In this document: piece after piece, positions 33,801 through 49,297 of the stretch
How positions within the stretch are numbered: position 1 is the first letter of the stretch
Layout of the letters: the number at the start of each line of letters is the position of its first letter
Source: Cyclina sinensis
Lineage: Eukaryota; Mollusca; Bivalvia; Venerida; Veneridae
Assembly: GCA_012932295.1 (NCBI GenBank)
Contig: JAAONU010000019.1
Span: forward strand, 23,817,908-23,881,907
Length of the DNA stretch: 64,000 bases
Reading direction: 5' to 3'
Translations under genes and position numbers: made by a program
Notes under the pieces: model-generated
Told to the model about the DNA's origin: nothing
Databases searched by the model: none
The model's input: the letters and a program-made list of their open reading frames with translations, nothing else

Positions 33801-36800
33801 TCACCGGTGGGCTGAAATGGGCACAGGAATTGAGAGAGAGAATCAGCATTCCAATGGCAAACTTCAAGCATCTTGATCACCCGTTAGTATATTTCGCCAT
33901 TTCTTTTGCTGTATATGAATGTACAGAAAATTATTTGCCAATATCTAAAAGATGGATTTGTATCCTTTATCTGTATATTATATTTCCTTGAAAACAAAGA
34001 GGCCTAGCGTAATTCTGATATTTTTTTATGAGCTTGTAGGGTTTCTTGGGTTTATGGAGAAGTCAAAACGTTTTATTCCTGCTGGTCAGATTGAGTTTTT
34101 CTTTTACTTTATTCTAGGCATTTTAAAACCTTCCTCTTCAACGAAGATAAATCTCTGACCTATGAATATTCAAAACATAATTGTACTCTCTTCAAAATAT
34201 TTAAGTATTCTGTATGCGTTTTGAAACACATTTTTTAAGTCATCTTAATGATATATAAATATAATCTTACACCGATTTCACTTTATTTCATACAGATTGT
34301 AAGTATTTCTGCTAAGAGTTGTTTTCAGTATTTTGTCGTGCAAAATGTTTCATAAAAATTGTTTTTCTTAATCAATATTCACCTTTTGTCTTGTAAAAAA
34401 TTCAGTCTGTTGTCATTTTTTTCGCCTCTAGGAAAACGCCAAAATATAAGACTTTAGAATTTACATGTAAATTATACTTTAGAACTCTTTCTTTTCATTG
34501 AATAAAGTGGTCTAAAATTCTCAAAGTTTGTTAGAAAGAAAAGAGAAGAATTTTCTGAAGGATAGAAAAGAAGTGTTTCCCCTGGATCTTAAAGTTGCTA
34601 CAAAAAATCACAAGTTACAAAAAAAGTACTTGTTACAGAAAATTGATATCAAACTGAAATCCTTTTTTCCTACAAAGAAAGCTATGCTTAGTTGGTATTT
34701 AGGAAAAAAAGATGTAAGAATTATCTGTTAAAAAATTTGTATGAGAAAGCTAAACAGTGAACAATGAAACAGATCTTTAGAATTACTGATGAATAGAGAC
34801 ATAACATTAATGTCAACAATCACCTGTTTATTACAAAGGAAAGAGATTAAGGATCAAATACAGAGGCTTCCTCAGCCGGAGGATTTGAAGCCATGTACAG
34901 CTGCTGCTCGCAGGCAGATCTATTGTGCTACCGCTCCTGAGTTTGAAGAAACTTGGACGGGGAGGTAGACAAGTGCACACAGTTGATTGAGTGTTTCAAA
35001 TATATGGTTGGGTTGCACTGTGTTGCACAATGGTGTTAAAAGTGAGCCTGCATAATGTTCCATAATATAAACAAAATTAGTTTCCACACAACTGTATGAG
35101 TATTTTTTTTTCTAGGAATTGTACCAATTACAGTACAACTTGTACTGAAAAAGCGCTTTCTTATGCATAATGAAAATCATGCTCAGGGCAGTTCTTAGTG
35201 TAAATTAACACCACCATTCACTTAAATAGGCAGATTGACTATTCTTATAATACTGTCCTTGAGAGATTTCAAAATTACAGATTCGGACTACTCCTGTTGA
35301 CTTATATCTTACATCTCTTTGGCGAATGTTTTGACATATTATCAGGGTACTTTAAAATTGTAGACCTATATTGTCAGTGTATTACTTTCCTGGTAATTTT
35401 AAAATAATTGATATACTTTAGTAAAAACTGTTTGATGTCAGTTCATTCTTTGTGTATAATATGTGTTTTCAGTGAAATGCCGGTTTTTGTTTTTTGTTAT
35501 AATCTTTTTTAAATATGCACAGCTTTTCTGTTTTTGTTCTGTGTTTTTCTGTTGTTCTTATGTCATTGTTGAAATGTCATATTCAGAGTTCTCCATTTTC
35601 TTACTGACTTCTTTTCTTAACACCTTTCAACTTTTTGTCTTTATACATTCTAAAAAATGGTAATTGACAATAAGAGTGGCACACTTTGTTTTCTCTGTAC
35701 ACTTTGTGTTCTCTTTGTGACTCGTAACTTTATACTTCACTCTTGATTGACAGTTTTAATGACTGACTTGTGAAATATACATATACTTTTCCGCAAGTAC
35801 TTGCACCTTTGTATCTTACATTTGTATATAAGAATTCACTATTGAATTTTTGATGGAATGACAGCAACAAGATATTTATTGAAATATTGTTATGCATGCA
35901 AATGATATAATTTTCCACTACCTTACAGCTGCCATTTTTTATATTATCTCTTTCATATTTTAAAGATTTTCTGCATTATTCTTTCTTTGCACACATTCTT
36001 CTAAACCATTTTTTTCTCCTTCTGTTCTATTTTATTTTTAATGAATTTTCTTTGACTTGGTATATGAAAAAAAGGGTGTGTGGAATTTTCTAAAAACTAA
36101 CAGTAAGGTTAACAGTCTCCCATTTTGTCTTGTAGGGTAATGGAGAGTGAGGAAGCAAAGCTTGTGTTTACTAAGTATGAAGAAATGTTACAACTTCTCA
36201 GCAAGTAAGTATGACTAATACTCATTACCCAGTTTATTTTTCCGTGAAAAGTTTTACTATGTGAGTCATTTGACCATTGCACTTAATGGTTTTATTGTTT
36301 GATGTAATTTTCAAAATAGCCATGATGCTAAAGTCCTTATAAGCATGTCATTGTGACTTATTGTATATATTGATATCAAATATATTGAAAGCACTTAATT
36401 ACTTCAATATCTTTCCTTCAACCATTACTACTCCTGATGCATTTGGAGACATTAAAATCAACAAATACTTGATTGAAAACTTTCTGAATACTAAAATCGC
36501 TACTCACTGACATCCATTTTGAATATACATAACATTTTCTGTCTGTAGCTGGGACCAGGAGATCTACAAAGAATGGATAGCAGGTGTAGATGAGGCCTGC
36601 TCATTCAACTTGAACCAACCATTGATCACTCGTAATGAGGAGACAAAGCTGATTACCGTGAACTTTGACCCCCAACTTGTTGCCGTGCTGCGTGAAGTCA
36701 AATACCTGGAAATTCGCTCCGAAGAGCAAGTCCCAGAGAGTGCAACTGCCATCTACTCTCGATATGATACTCTCTGGAAGTATGTGACCAACCTTGACCT

Positions 36801-39800
36801 CACAGTGAGCCTGTACAACAAGGTGCGAACCAATGTCCTTGAGGTGGAATTCCCGCTGATTGAAGGACAAGTGGCAGACATTGACCAGAAGCTGCAGCAG
36901 GCTGAAACAAGCTTAAACTGGAACACAGATGGTATTTTATTTCCGTTCATTTTTTTTGTTGACCAAATTGAGACTGCATAAACAAGACTCATCAAAAAAA
37001 TTGCAACAGCAAAAATTACCTTTAAATACATCTTCTGTTTTTTTTTTAAAGAAGATGAAATGTTATTTGGTATGGGTTGATATTTAGGGTAATTGTAAGA
37101 TTTTTAAGTCATGAAAGAGTTATTAAACTAAAAGACAAGGTTTTAGACAACAAGGTGTACTGATTAGCAGAATACAAATATAGAAATGAAAAAAACGCTT
37201 ATTTATATGTCATTTATTCTGAAGGTATCTGGGAGTACATTCAAAGCACTCGTGACCAGGTCGTGGATCTGGAGTCACGTGTACAACAGACAAAGAACAA
37301 TGTTGAGGAGGTGCAGAAACTCATGTCCACATGGAGCAAACATCCACTGTTCACAAGAAAAGAGGAGAAGAATGACACCCTGCTCAACTTGACCGATCGT
37401 GAAGACCGTCTCAAGAAACGCTTTGATGAGATCAGAACTATTGGAGAACAGATCCATGGACTTCTCACGGTATGTTGATCTCTCCATAGTGGATACTGTT
37501 GTCATCCTTCAATGTTTTTTCTCTTCTTTATTCAAAGTCTAAAAAGTAAAACATTAATTGTTAAAAGGCTTTCTGTGGAGAAGAGCCTGTCTTAGAATAT
37601 AATCTCAATAGACAGCCTGATAGACTGGTGTGGTTGTAAGAGTTTTACAACAGATCGCAACAAATACAAAAGGTTTTGAAATCTACTTTTCAAGCATAAG
37701 TAAAACAATAGTTGTATATATTTACTACAAAAATAGTGACATGCATTTGATAGGATTGCATTATAGACTGATGTTGCAAACAATTGTTTTACCAAGAATC
37801 TGCTCAAAACCAGTGGTAAAATAGCGAATTAAAGAGAATAACCCCAGAATACAGTAACTGTGATATCTTTACAGAAAAATCTGGAGTTGTTCAAGGCAGA
37901 CAAGACGTCAGATATCTGGAAGGCATACGTGGATTATGTGGATGAGATGGTGGTTGACGGGTTCTTTAACACAATCCACTGCAGCTTGAAGTTCTTGTTA
38001 GACAACACAGATGCCAAGAACAATCCCGATGATCTCTTCAAGGTTGGTAGCCAAAAAGTTTGAAAGAGTAGATATAAAGGGTTCTACGTGCTTTAAGATG
38101 AGGAAGCAGCGAGAACACTTTCCTTTGTTCATGACTTGTTCTTTCTATGAATATTTTGTAATAAATTTACGTACATGTAAATTGTATTCTGGAGGTTTTT
38201 TATTCTGTTCTGTTCTGTTCTTATGAAGTTTTAAACCTCACGGAAAAAAATACATGTATTATGTCAGTAGATAATGAGAATTATAAGAAGAGAGAATATT
38301 TATTAATGCTTAAATCCTCAAAATTCACAACAGTTTCAAATTTTGAGTTAAAATTTGACTGTAGAAGAATTGAAAACATGCAATCCATTTAACAAAATTT
38401 TACTTGCTTCATGTTACTAAATGCTCTGTTTTTACTTATCTTAAGGCAAGTTTTATGGCAGGTTAAAATAAGTCTTGGGTAAATTAGAATGCCTTTTCAT
38501 GCTACAGTAATAATAAAAGAAGTACAAAAGATGTATATTTTCGATAGGCAATCCTAGAGTTGCAAGCCCCAGAAATGGTGTTTGTACCATCACTGGAATT
38601 TGGTGTACCAGATGGGTTTTACGATCTGGTTGATGGTCTGGTTGGTGACATCTATAAGCAGGCATCTCTCGTCAAGCGTCTAGCTGAACATAGTGGACAG
38701 GTACGTCAACTGTTCTATCATTTACTCACTTTTTAAATATATAATACAATAATTATTGTTTGTTATTGTGTATTATAAATAGCAGGTTGGTCAGACTGAA
38801 AAAATTTTAGTTCAGAAATGTTAACAGTGGCTTAATACTGTGATAATAGCAGAACATTCTAATTACCTGTTAAAATTCAGATTAAGAGCCAAAGGTTTTC
38901 CTATGTAGCATGGTCATAAATAAAAGAATTGCAATAGACATAAATGGAAAATTGTGTTTTTTTAAGAGCACTCACTTTGTCAAGCTGTAATAACAGGTTA
39001 TATTTGCATATTCCCCCATTTTATTCACAGGAGCACTACCAGCCAGATCTGGAGGACATGGAAGAGTTGTCTGACATGAGACAAGAGCTGATGGACCGTA
39101 TCCAGAACATCATGAACAAGAGTATGGAATACAGAAACTCCTTTGACAACTACGCCTACCTCTGGGTCGATGACAGGTATCATGTAGTTTCCTGTCCTGT
39201 TTTATTTCTTTCTAGCACAGTCAATAGTTGTTGGTTGTTTTTGTTTTTTTTTCGTAATAGCAAGATAATGCTACAGTATGTCAATTTCTCAGGTTAAGTC
39301 TGATTAAATTGTTGCAATGTCTTTTATAATCATATACTTATAGCTGCAAAACAAGGGGTCACTGCAAAAATATGCCATCTGCTTCTTTATATGAAAGCAT
39401 TTAGACCTTTTTCACATTCACTTCTCAAAATGGAAACTTTTAAAGGGCAACTGATGGAAGCTAATGTGTACAAGTTAGTGTAATACTAACAACAGACTTT
39501 TTCCTTTTTGTAAATGTTCTTTTAAAGTGTTTATTGAATAAACTGTACTGAAAGGATAACACAGCCTTCAAGACCTACAAAAATTCTGAACTACGCTTGT
39601 TATATGTTACAGGAATGAGTTTATGCGTCAGTTCTTGTTGTACGGACACGTCCTCACCACTGAAGAGATTGAGGCTCACGCTGAAGAGGGAGTACCTGAA
39701 AACCCACCAACACTCAAACAGTTCAAAGAACAGGTAAGTTAGTTTTAAAAAATGTGTTGCTTTTTATTCAACACTTCAAAATACTTGTCAAAAACCAAAT

Positions 39801-40881
39801 AGGGTGGGAATTTATAAGAAGATATGCAGACTTTAAAAATTGCATCGCGAAAATAAGAATACATCAGGGAAAATGAAATTTAATACAATACAATACAATA
39901 CAACAACAGCACATTTGCTCCATTAAATTTTTTGTCAGTTTTTTGTATACTGTTATATTTGTGTAGTTACTAAATGCACAAAATTGTATTTATAGATATA
40001 CAACTTTTGTTGTTCTCTGTTGTAACTCCTTAAACATTATGTTAGGAAAAATTCTGCCAGGATGTAACAATAACATAATCTAGAATGTTGATCAATTTTA
40101 CAACAGATTGACACCTATGAGAAGATCTATGAGGAATGTGAACAGATCAACCCAGTCAAGGTGTTTGACAACTGGTTCAGAATTGATGCAAAACCATTCA
40201 AACAAGCTCTCCTGAACATCATCAAGAGATGGAGCTTCATGTTCAAACAACATTTGATCGACCATGTCACAAACAGGTACATATTGACAGTTTTATAACA
40301 GATTGCTCTAGAGTTGTGATAGAAATTCCATAGATTTTGTTTACATGCTATGATATTTGCTTTTATTGAATTTCAAGTAGATTTTTTTTAATGTACTGAA
40401 TTTAAGCTAAAACTGTATGGAATTAAAACATTAACGTAGATTTCAAGGCTTTGAAGTCAATATTTTAGAAGTTGAAATATTTTAAGTATAGCTAAGGCCA
40501 TATTTCAGTTTTGATCTCAGATTTACATTGTCAGTTAGATTTCGTATAAAAAGCTTTATATATAGAGAATTGCTTTCTATGAAGCTACTTCAGTCCGGTG
40601 ATATTTTAAAAATCTGAGTTAAGGTTGAATAGATGCAACCATTGTGTTTATAATACAGCTTGAAGGAACTGGCCGAGTTCATCAAGGTAACAGACAAGGG
40701 CTTGACAAAGCCTGTTGAAGAGGGTGATTATGATGGTTTGGTCGAGTGTATGGGTCACTTATTTGCTGTGAAAGACCGCCAAGCTACCACTGATGACATG
40801 TTTGAGCCTCTGAAACAGACAATTGAGCTCCTAAAAACTTACGAGCAAGAAATGCCAGAGGAGGTTCATCAACAACTGCAG
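27849..40881 (+). CDS. DNAH9-like: Dynein tail, exons 1-18 (residues 1-1171)
   Basis: The N-terminal tail (DHC_N1 region) binds intermediate and light chains and the partner heavy chains in the outer arm. It starts [15 protein letters not shown]. Recognisable family blocks are [69 protein letters not shown] and [12 protein letters not shown]. Exons after the ninth: 36136-36204, 36549-36931, 37225-37469, 37875-38042, 38548-38700, 39031-39176, 39613-39733, 40107-40276, 40659-40881. Many junctions here are phase 1 or 2, unlike the motor half. The long introns (30511-32079 and 33883-36135) hold no recognised gene, apart from a possible cassette exon in the second. Confidence 0.92.
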
Positions 40882-43800
40882 GTAAAACATATACAATCGA
40901 AGTTCAGTCATGTTTTTCATAAGAAAAGGAATTCGGAAACATTCTTCCATCCAGTCAGTACTTTGAGCTAGAACTATTGATGAGATACAACTAAAAATGG
41001 AATTATGGACATAAAATGTCATCAGGTGCATCAACTTTTCAGAAAATCACATTTTGCCTGTACTTTTAAATAGTTAAGACTTTATTAATACAAGCAGTTG
41101 AAATGTTTTGAAATAAAGACATACAGGTCTTTGTAAATTGTTATGAATTTAAAACTTGAGAATTTCTTTTTTGGAAAAATGCTTTTTTTCTAGAAGACAT
41201 TTGGCAGTGAAACTGGTGTGTCAGTTCATTCCATGCCAGTAGTATAGACATATGTGTCTTACAAAAATATTTGAATAGGACATACACTATGTATCTCCCT
41301 TGCTTTGACATATTTTGACAGTTTGAACAATTAGTCCTGTATAGTTTTTATTAACCTTGTGTCATCTGCTTTTGTGAATAGGAACTTCCAGAGCAGTGGA
41401 ACAATAGCAAGAAGATTGCTATCACATGCAAACAACAGGTGGCCCCACTACAGGCCACTGAGGTTGCAAACATCAGAAGAAAAAGCGCAACATTTGATGT
41501 TCAACAGCACAAGTTTAGAGAAAACTTCAGACAAATTCCACCATTCAAATATGACTGTGAAAGGCCATATGAGTCTCTTGATAAGGTAGGTGGCGCAAAA
41601 AGTATTTATTTCAATGTAATATTGTTGTAGTTATATACTTGTAACCATGGTATCATGTATTTTGTTGTTGTTTTTTTGCTTTCACATTTTGAGCTGAAAA
41701 AGCAATAGAATGCTGGTAGCATTCGCTCATTAGTAAAGCTTTTTATTGATTCAGAAGAGTGGAGCTTTCACTTATGATACTTAATATTAGAACAAAATAT
41801 TGTTTTTTTCTTTCCTCTTGGTGAGAGATTTGTTCAAAGGCTGTGTACCTTTAATAGCTAGAAGGCAAGCAGTTATATTCAAAGACGAAATGTAAGAAAA
41901 ACATTTGTTATCTGTACATTGGTGATTGTTTTGTCTAGGGCACTGTATTCTTGCATGATATTACAAGATGCATGCACATTTTATATTCTTATTGAATATA
42001 TTAACAGTACCATCAAGAGATTGCCACTCTAGAGAGTGAGATGGGAGCTCTGTTGGCATCAGCAGGTCTGTTTGAAGTGAATGTACCAGATTTCAAACAG
42101 CTCAAACAGTGTCGCAAGGAGATTAAGATGCTGAAGACACTTTGGGATTATGTGATCATGGTTCGCAGCAGTATTGAAGACTGGAAGACAACACCATGGA
42201 AGGAAATCAATGTAGAACAGATGGACATGGACTGTAAGAAATTTGCAAAAGACATTAGGTCACTGGATAAAGAAATGCGTGCATGGGACACATACCTCGG
42301 TGTTGAGAATGTTGTGAAGAACATGTTGACGTCCCTGCGTGCCGTCAGTGAGCTTCAGAATCCAGCCATCAGAGAGAGACATTGGCAGCAACTTATGGCT
42401 GCTACTAAGGTATTAAAAAGTGTTACATTTTATACTGAGTAGTAAATTTTATTTAGGTAGTAACTTAACTTTTTTGTTTAATCTATTGTATTAATTTATT
42501 GGCTGGCAGTTCTATAAAATGTACAGTAGTTATGGTTTTAAAAGTTCATTCAAGTATTAAGTATGAATGAAGCAGTACTGGAATAGTCATGCTTGCTGTA
42601 GGCTATCAGGAAATTGCACAGTCATCATGAAATCATTCAGTATGATGCATTTTACCTGTAAAGGCTGTTCTGTTCTTATAAATAATACATGATCTTTAAA
42701 ATGAATTTTTAAAGGTGCGCTTTGTCATGGATGAAAGCACAACGCTCGCAGACCTTCTGTCCCTCAACCTGCACAACTTTGAGGATGATGTCAGAAACAT
42801 TGTGGACAAGGCCGTCAAGGAAATGAGCATGGAGAAGGTACTGAAGGAACTGGATGTTACCTGGGCGCAGATGGAGTTTGAGCATGAACCCCACCCACGT
42901 ACCAAGATCACTATGCTGAAGACAAGTGAGGAACTCATTGAAACTCTTGAAGACAACCAGGTAAATTCTCTATAATTCTTTTTCATTGAAACTTATTCCA
43001 TTCAGACTGTTCAATATGATATAGCTTGGTAAGTTCATAATAACCAACAGTATATAACTACTCTCTTAAGCAGGGCAGATATGGGTTCAGTTTCAGATTT
43101 ATGCAGACTTGTATTTATACTTCCGACTTAAACATTTTCTTTTCAGTATTTGATGATTACTATATACAAAGTAAATTTAATGTCACTTTATTCAGTGTTG
43201 ATTCATTATTAAATGATTTTGGTATTGATATGGAAACATTTTGAAGTTACTCATACTATCACGTACTTGCTTATTGTTCTATCATTATTCATGTCTTTTG
43301 TTAAACAAACTGAAAAAAAGATACTTCTTCCACTCATAAGCATATTTCTTATTTTCCCAGGTGCAACTACAAAACATGCTTACCTCCAAATACATTGCCC
43401 ACTTCTTGCAAGAAGTTTCAACATGGCAGAAGAAACTGTCGACTGCTGATCAAGTGATTGGGATCTGGATGGAGGTACAACGAACATGGTCCCATCTTGA
43501 GAGTATCTTCATTGGCTCGGAGGATATCAGAAACCAACTGCCAGAAGACTCCAAGAGATTTGATGGCATTGATACAGACTTCAAGGTTTGTGAACTTTGA
43601 TTTCCTAGAGATGAGTTACCCCAGTTGTTAAATAAATTTTAAACAGAGAGAATAAAGATGGCAGCACAAAATACTCTGCCTAATACATGCAAAACATTCA
43701 AAATTTATTCAATACATGTACAGCTGAGAACCAGTTATGTTTCTGTTTATCATTAGTCTGTAAGAAGCTTATTTACATAGTTCATAATTTTGTAGGAACT

Positions 43801-46800
43801 TGTGAAAGAAGTAGAGAAAACAAAGAATGTGGTAGATGCCACAAACATTCCCAACTTGTACGAGAGACTGGAAACATTACAAGGACAGCTGACACTTTGT
43901 GAGAAAGCTTTGGCTGAGTACCTCGAGACAAAGAGATTGGCTTTCCCAAGATTCTACTTTGTCTCATCTGCCGATCTGCTCGACATCCTGTCCAACGGCA
44001 ATAATCCAAGTGTGGTAAGTAAAACTTTTCCAGTAGTTTGGAATTAGGATACATGCAAAGGTCCAAATGTTGATTTTTATTTTCGTATCTTTGGCCGTTT
44101 TTTGTAAAATATTGTAACATAATTGTGTAGGTCAGTAAGCTATTTAAACAAGATACAATCATGCACATTTTGTTGCCTTAACTTACCACCAAAAAAAAAA
44201 AAAAAAATTGTTTAGTCAGGTTTGTTAGTTCTCAGTTTTAAAAATGAGTTAAATTTTGTATGTATTAATTTTTTTTATCAGTAGAACATTTATCAGTTGA
44301 CTGAATCAATAAGACTTGTTCCAATGAAAAAATACAGATGTTACAACTGGTTATACAAATTTAAACTTCCTTTCTGTTTATTTTACATGTTCGAATATTT
44401 ATGAGTTATCAAATATTCATTACATTTATATATATTACATTATTTGTAAATGTACTTTTAGGTTGCTCGTCACTTGACCAAGTTATTTGACAGCATGGCC
44501 AAACTGAAGTTCAAACAAGATGACAAAGGCAATGATACAAAGGTTGCACTTGGAATGTTCAGTAAGGATGGGGAATACGTTGACCTTGATGCTGAGTGTG
44601 ACCTTGGTGGTCAGGTAGGTCAACATGCAATGTTTTAGCCTATCTCGCCTTGGAAAATTTAAAAGCTTTAGATTTTGAATAATTGTATTATTTGCTGTTT
44701 GAAATTTGTTTTATATATTCTATAAAAAAGAATCAAAAGTTGTTCTTTTGTGAATGAGCAGTCAAATTATGTTTGTTTGTTGAGAAATCAGTGTTGTTTT
44801 TTTTCATTGTGTAGCATTTTTTTCTGAGTCAGATGTCAGTCAGGCCTGTTTGTGTATATCAAGCATTCGTAAAAAGCAAGGTATATTTTGATTTTAACAA
44901 TTTTCAGAGTGTAAACAGATAAGGCACATGCATACACTGTACTTAAAAGTCAGTTCCACAAAATTTTTTACATGCAGGTTGAGGTTTGGTTAAACAGACT
45001 ATTGGAACGTCACTGTTCCACAGTGCGTTACCAGATGACAGAGGCTGTCTCATCTTATGAGGAAAAGCCACGTGACCAGTGGTTGTTTGATTTCCCCGCC
45101 CAGGTAGCACTGTGCGGTACACAGATCTGGTGGACAACAGAAGTCAACATTGCATTCAGCCGTTTAGAGGAAGGTTATGAAAATGCTCTCAAGGACTACA
45201 ACAAGAAACAGGTTAGTTAAACTAGAATCACAACTGTTCCAACTTTAAAAAGTGGGGTTTTCAAGTATTTCTTCGTTTAGTTTAGTAGGGACATAAAACA
45301 ATACTTAACAAAAGTGCGGGTGACATAGAGCATTTTACCACTATACCTTCATTTGTGACTTTCTTTTAAATTTTGGCCATATCTGGTGAGGATAACAAAT
45401 CAGCAATAAATATATGAATCTGCCTTTTAACCCAAGTGTCTTAAAATGAGGTTTTTCAAAAAGTGGTCAGAAATTTAAATTCAAATAATTCACCTTAAAA
45501 ACTTTTTTATGACATGATAATCAAGGTCTTTATTCAAATATCTGTGGTATTCATGTTGAAATATTTTGTGCAATTTTTTATTTGAACATTTTCAGATCAA
45601 CCAGCTGAACTCCCTGATTACCATGTTGATTGGTAAACTTTCATCTGGTGATCGTCAGAAGATCATGACAGTATGTACAATTGATGTACACGCTCGTGAT
45701 GTCATTGGAAAACTCATCGCTACAAAGGTTGACAGCTCCCAGGCATTTGCTTGGCTCTCACAGCTCAGACACAGATGGGACGACAATGAGAGGGACTGTT
45801 TTGCAAACATTTGTGATGCACAGTTCAGATATTCACATGAATATCTTGGAAACACACCTCGTCTTGTGATTACTCCATTGACTGACAGGTATTATTGTCT
45901 GTTGTTTTACGGTATAGTACAAATGTTAGTCAAAAACAAGGGGAAGGTTCTGTACTGAATCTTTTGTTATAATTGCTATAAATTAATTACTTATTCTTAT
46001 ACAAGCACATATGTTGTTGGTATCTTTGAAGATGTGTAACAGAATTTTCTGTTTTCAGATTTTTTTTGTAAGTTTTCATCTAGTTGAATGTAATCTGTGA
46101 ATTGTAAAATGTCTCTAATTTCCTTTCACAGATGTTACATTACTCTTACCCAGTCTCTCCACTTGATTATGAGTGGTGCCCCCGCTGGTCCTGCTGGAAC
46201 AGGAAAAACTGAGACCACAAAGGATCTGGGTCGTGCTCTCGGTATCATGGTATACGTGTTCAACTGTTCAGAACAGATGGACTACAAGGTATTTTTCAGC
46301 TGTCATTATTTTAACTTTAGAAAAAAAAAATTTTGATTCTACACAGTCTAGTATGGTTACAGTGGGGTCTTGTGTTGAACTTTTATGCACAGTTAGTAAA
46401 CTGATGTTTCTAATAACTTTTCACTAGTTGAAGAACAGTAAAATATATTGAAAAAGCTGTTATTCATTTTTCCTAAATAATTTATCTGCAGATTGTAATA
46501 GTAACATTGTAAACTGCTGACGTACCTATACACATGTATAAAGTAAATTTGGAAGGCTGCAATTTTTACACTTTCTGAAACACATTTTCCGAAGAAGAAC
46601 ATTTCTCTACGTATTACCTGAAATTCAGGAGTCAGTGGAAAACGATTTATTTTTTCTTATTTTATATGCAGTTGCAGCAGTTTTGAAATGACCATTTGAA
46701 TCTTCATTTAAATTTTAAATAAATAGGAAAATTTATCTCGGATATTAGATATGATTATTGATTTTACAGTTGAAGTAATATTACTTTATCTAGAATTATG

Positions 46801-49256
46801 GCAGGAAGAATGTGGATTTCCTAAAACTGTACACCTACAGAAAAAAAAGACTTCAGGAAAGAATATAAGCTTAGAGATAATAAACTTGTTCTTTTTCAGT
46901 CCATTGGTAACATCTACAAAGGTCTAGCTCAGTCAGGTGCTTGGGGATGCTTTGACGAGTTCAATCGTATCTCAGTTGAGGTGTTGTCTGTTGTGGCCGT
47001 ACAGGTCAAATGTATCCAGGATGCTATCAAGGGCAAGAAGGCTCGCTTTGACTTCTTGGGTGATAACATTGTCTTGAGACCAACTGTGGGTCTCTTTATC
47101 ACAATGAACCCTGGTTATGCTGGAAGAACAGAGTTACCAGAGAACCTCAAGGCTCTCTTCAGGTACATGTTCATTACTTAAGAATTATTTGTTTCTCTTT
47201 GTGTTTTTGAGGTAATATCCTTTTTTAAAATACCTGACTGAGACACAAACTTTTTTTAACAATCTATTGTTTAAAATATTTCTTAAATCTGATAGTTGGC
47301 AATTTAGAATAATAAATATCTCAGTGTTTAAAAGAATGTAAATTAGTATTTAGTTTTTAGTCTTTAATGCGAGAGCCTGGAATGACATTTCAGTGACTGA
47401 ATCTAATCACTAGGACATCTTTGTTGTTTAATCAATATGCTTGCAAGTTTGTACTTGTTAAAATCATAGATCATTCAGAAATTACAAAACATTTGATCTT
47501 TTGAACAGACCATGTGCTATGGTGGTGCCAGACTTTGAGCTGATTGCTGAAATTATGTTGGTGGCTGAAGGTTTCCTTGAAGCTAGAATTCTTGCCAGGA
47601 AGTTCTTGACCCTGTACAGCTTGTGCCGAGAACTCTTGTCCAAACAGGACCATTACGACTGGGGCTTGCGTGCTATCAAGTCAGTGTTAGTCGTTGCTGG
47701 TTCCCTGAAGAGAAATGACCCTGACAGACCAGAAGATCAGGTAAATAAAAGTTTTATGTTTTTTTCTTTCTTTTTTTCAAATTAATGACATTGTAAAAGT
47801 ATAAACAGGGTATGTTTAAAAATCTTGATACAAATCACAAATTCCTGTTTTTACAATGTGTCGATACAAATTTATTCAGGCATTTTCTAAACATTCAAGT
47901 AAAAGCACTATTGAAATTGCATCTGAAATAGGTTTTGTTGTTTTTCCTACACACATTTATGAAGTTGAACAGTATCATTTTCAAGTTACTTGTAAGAGTT
48001 CTATTTTCCAGATAAAATTAGCTCTAGCCTGTCAGTGCTTTTTTTTAAGTGTTTAAATTAGCATTGTTCCATTTGTTTATAAATAATTACTTAAAACTAG
48101 GCCTTAGTCTTAAATTTTTACAAGAGTCAGCATTATTACATAACATTGTTTTCCAATTTGAATGAAATTTACAGGTTGAAATATATGGGAAATGTTATCG
48201 GAAAGCACTATATAAAAACCTATTTTAAATTAGTCAACTTTATGATGATTTTCACTGTATATTTATCCTGGAAGCACGATCTGGACTTATTACATCAAAT
48301 TTTTCGTGATGCTGAGACTGAGTTCACACAGGAAGTACAAACCACGTTTTATAGTACCTACGAAGTTAAGGTTTGTAAACGTGGTACCAAAAAGCGCCAT
48401 TTCTGTCGTAAACTTGTCCACGTTTACATTTCAGTATCAGTTGAATGAATATGATGATCAGGTTGCACCCCGACGATCGTATGATCCTGCTTTACTCCTG
48501 CATCAGGAAAATGTCAGAATTTCTCGCCTGTTTTTGTTTATTTCATTGAATTTGTCGTATGTTTTTCAGTATTTGGTACACACTTTGTGATGATGTTTCA
48601 TTATAACAACACCGAACATATACATGTAGCATGAACTGCACTTTTATTTTTGTCTTGTTTTCAGCGTGTGTTGGAAGATTTTATATTTTATGTCATAAAT
48701 AGATGTTTAACTCAGAAAGTGACAATGAAATCCTATATTTTAAAAGCTTATATTTTTATACCCCTTTATACGTATACTGCATTGATGATTTTTAAGTTTG
48801 TACACATGAGGTACAAGTTTCTGCATTATTTTCAGAGTTTTTAAGAGATGTTAGCCATTTCAAGCATTATTTTCTTTCCATTGAGTAAATGTTTTACTGA
48901 ATTAATGAAAAAGTGACATCTTGCATGGTATTTTAGTATCAATAGGGAGGTGATAGGTATAAATCTGAGATGGCTGTTAGATCAGACAGGATCAGATTCA
49001 CTGACACTTGGGCATATGTTTGACATGCGTCTTGCGGTATTTTTGTAACAAATGAATATTGAACATTGAGGACAATCAGTGTTAGGGAAGCATAAACTAG
49101 CATGAGACATTGTACAGTATTTATATTGGTCAGAGTGTTGTGTAAGAGTCTTGTAATTACATATTGTGGTACTTTTTAAAGATTTAATTTAATTAAGTTT
49201 ATTTCAAAACACATTTTATTGCATTGTCTTTCAACGTCTCATATGCTCATATAAAC

Positions 49257-49297
<41 letters not shown>

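Noticed and set aside
34528..34731. Lys-rich 67-codon frame in dynein intron 9
   Set aside because: Composition follows the A-rich intron; no splice-compatible borders in phase and no family resemblance.
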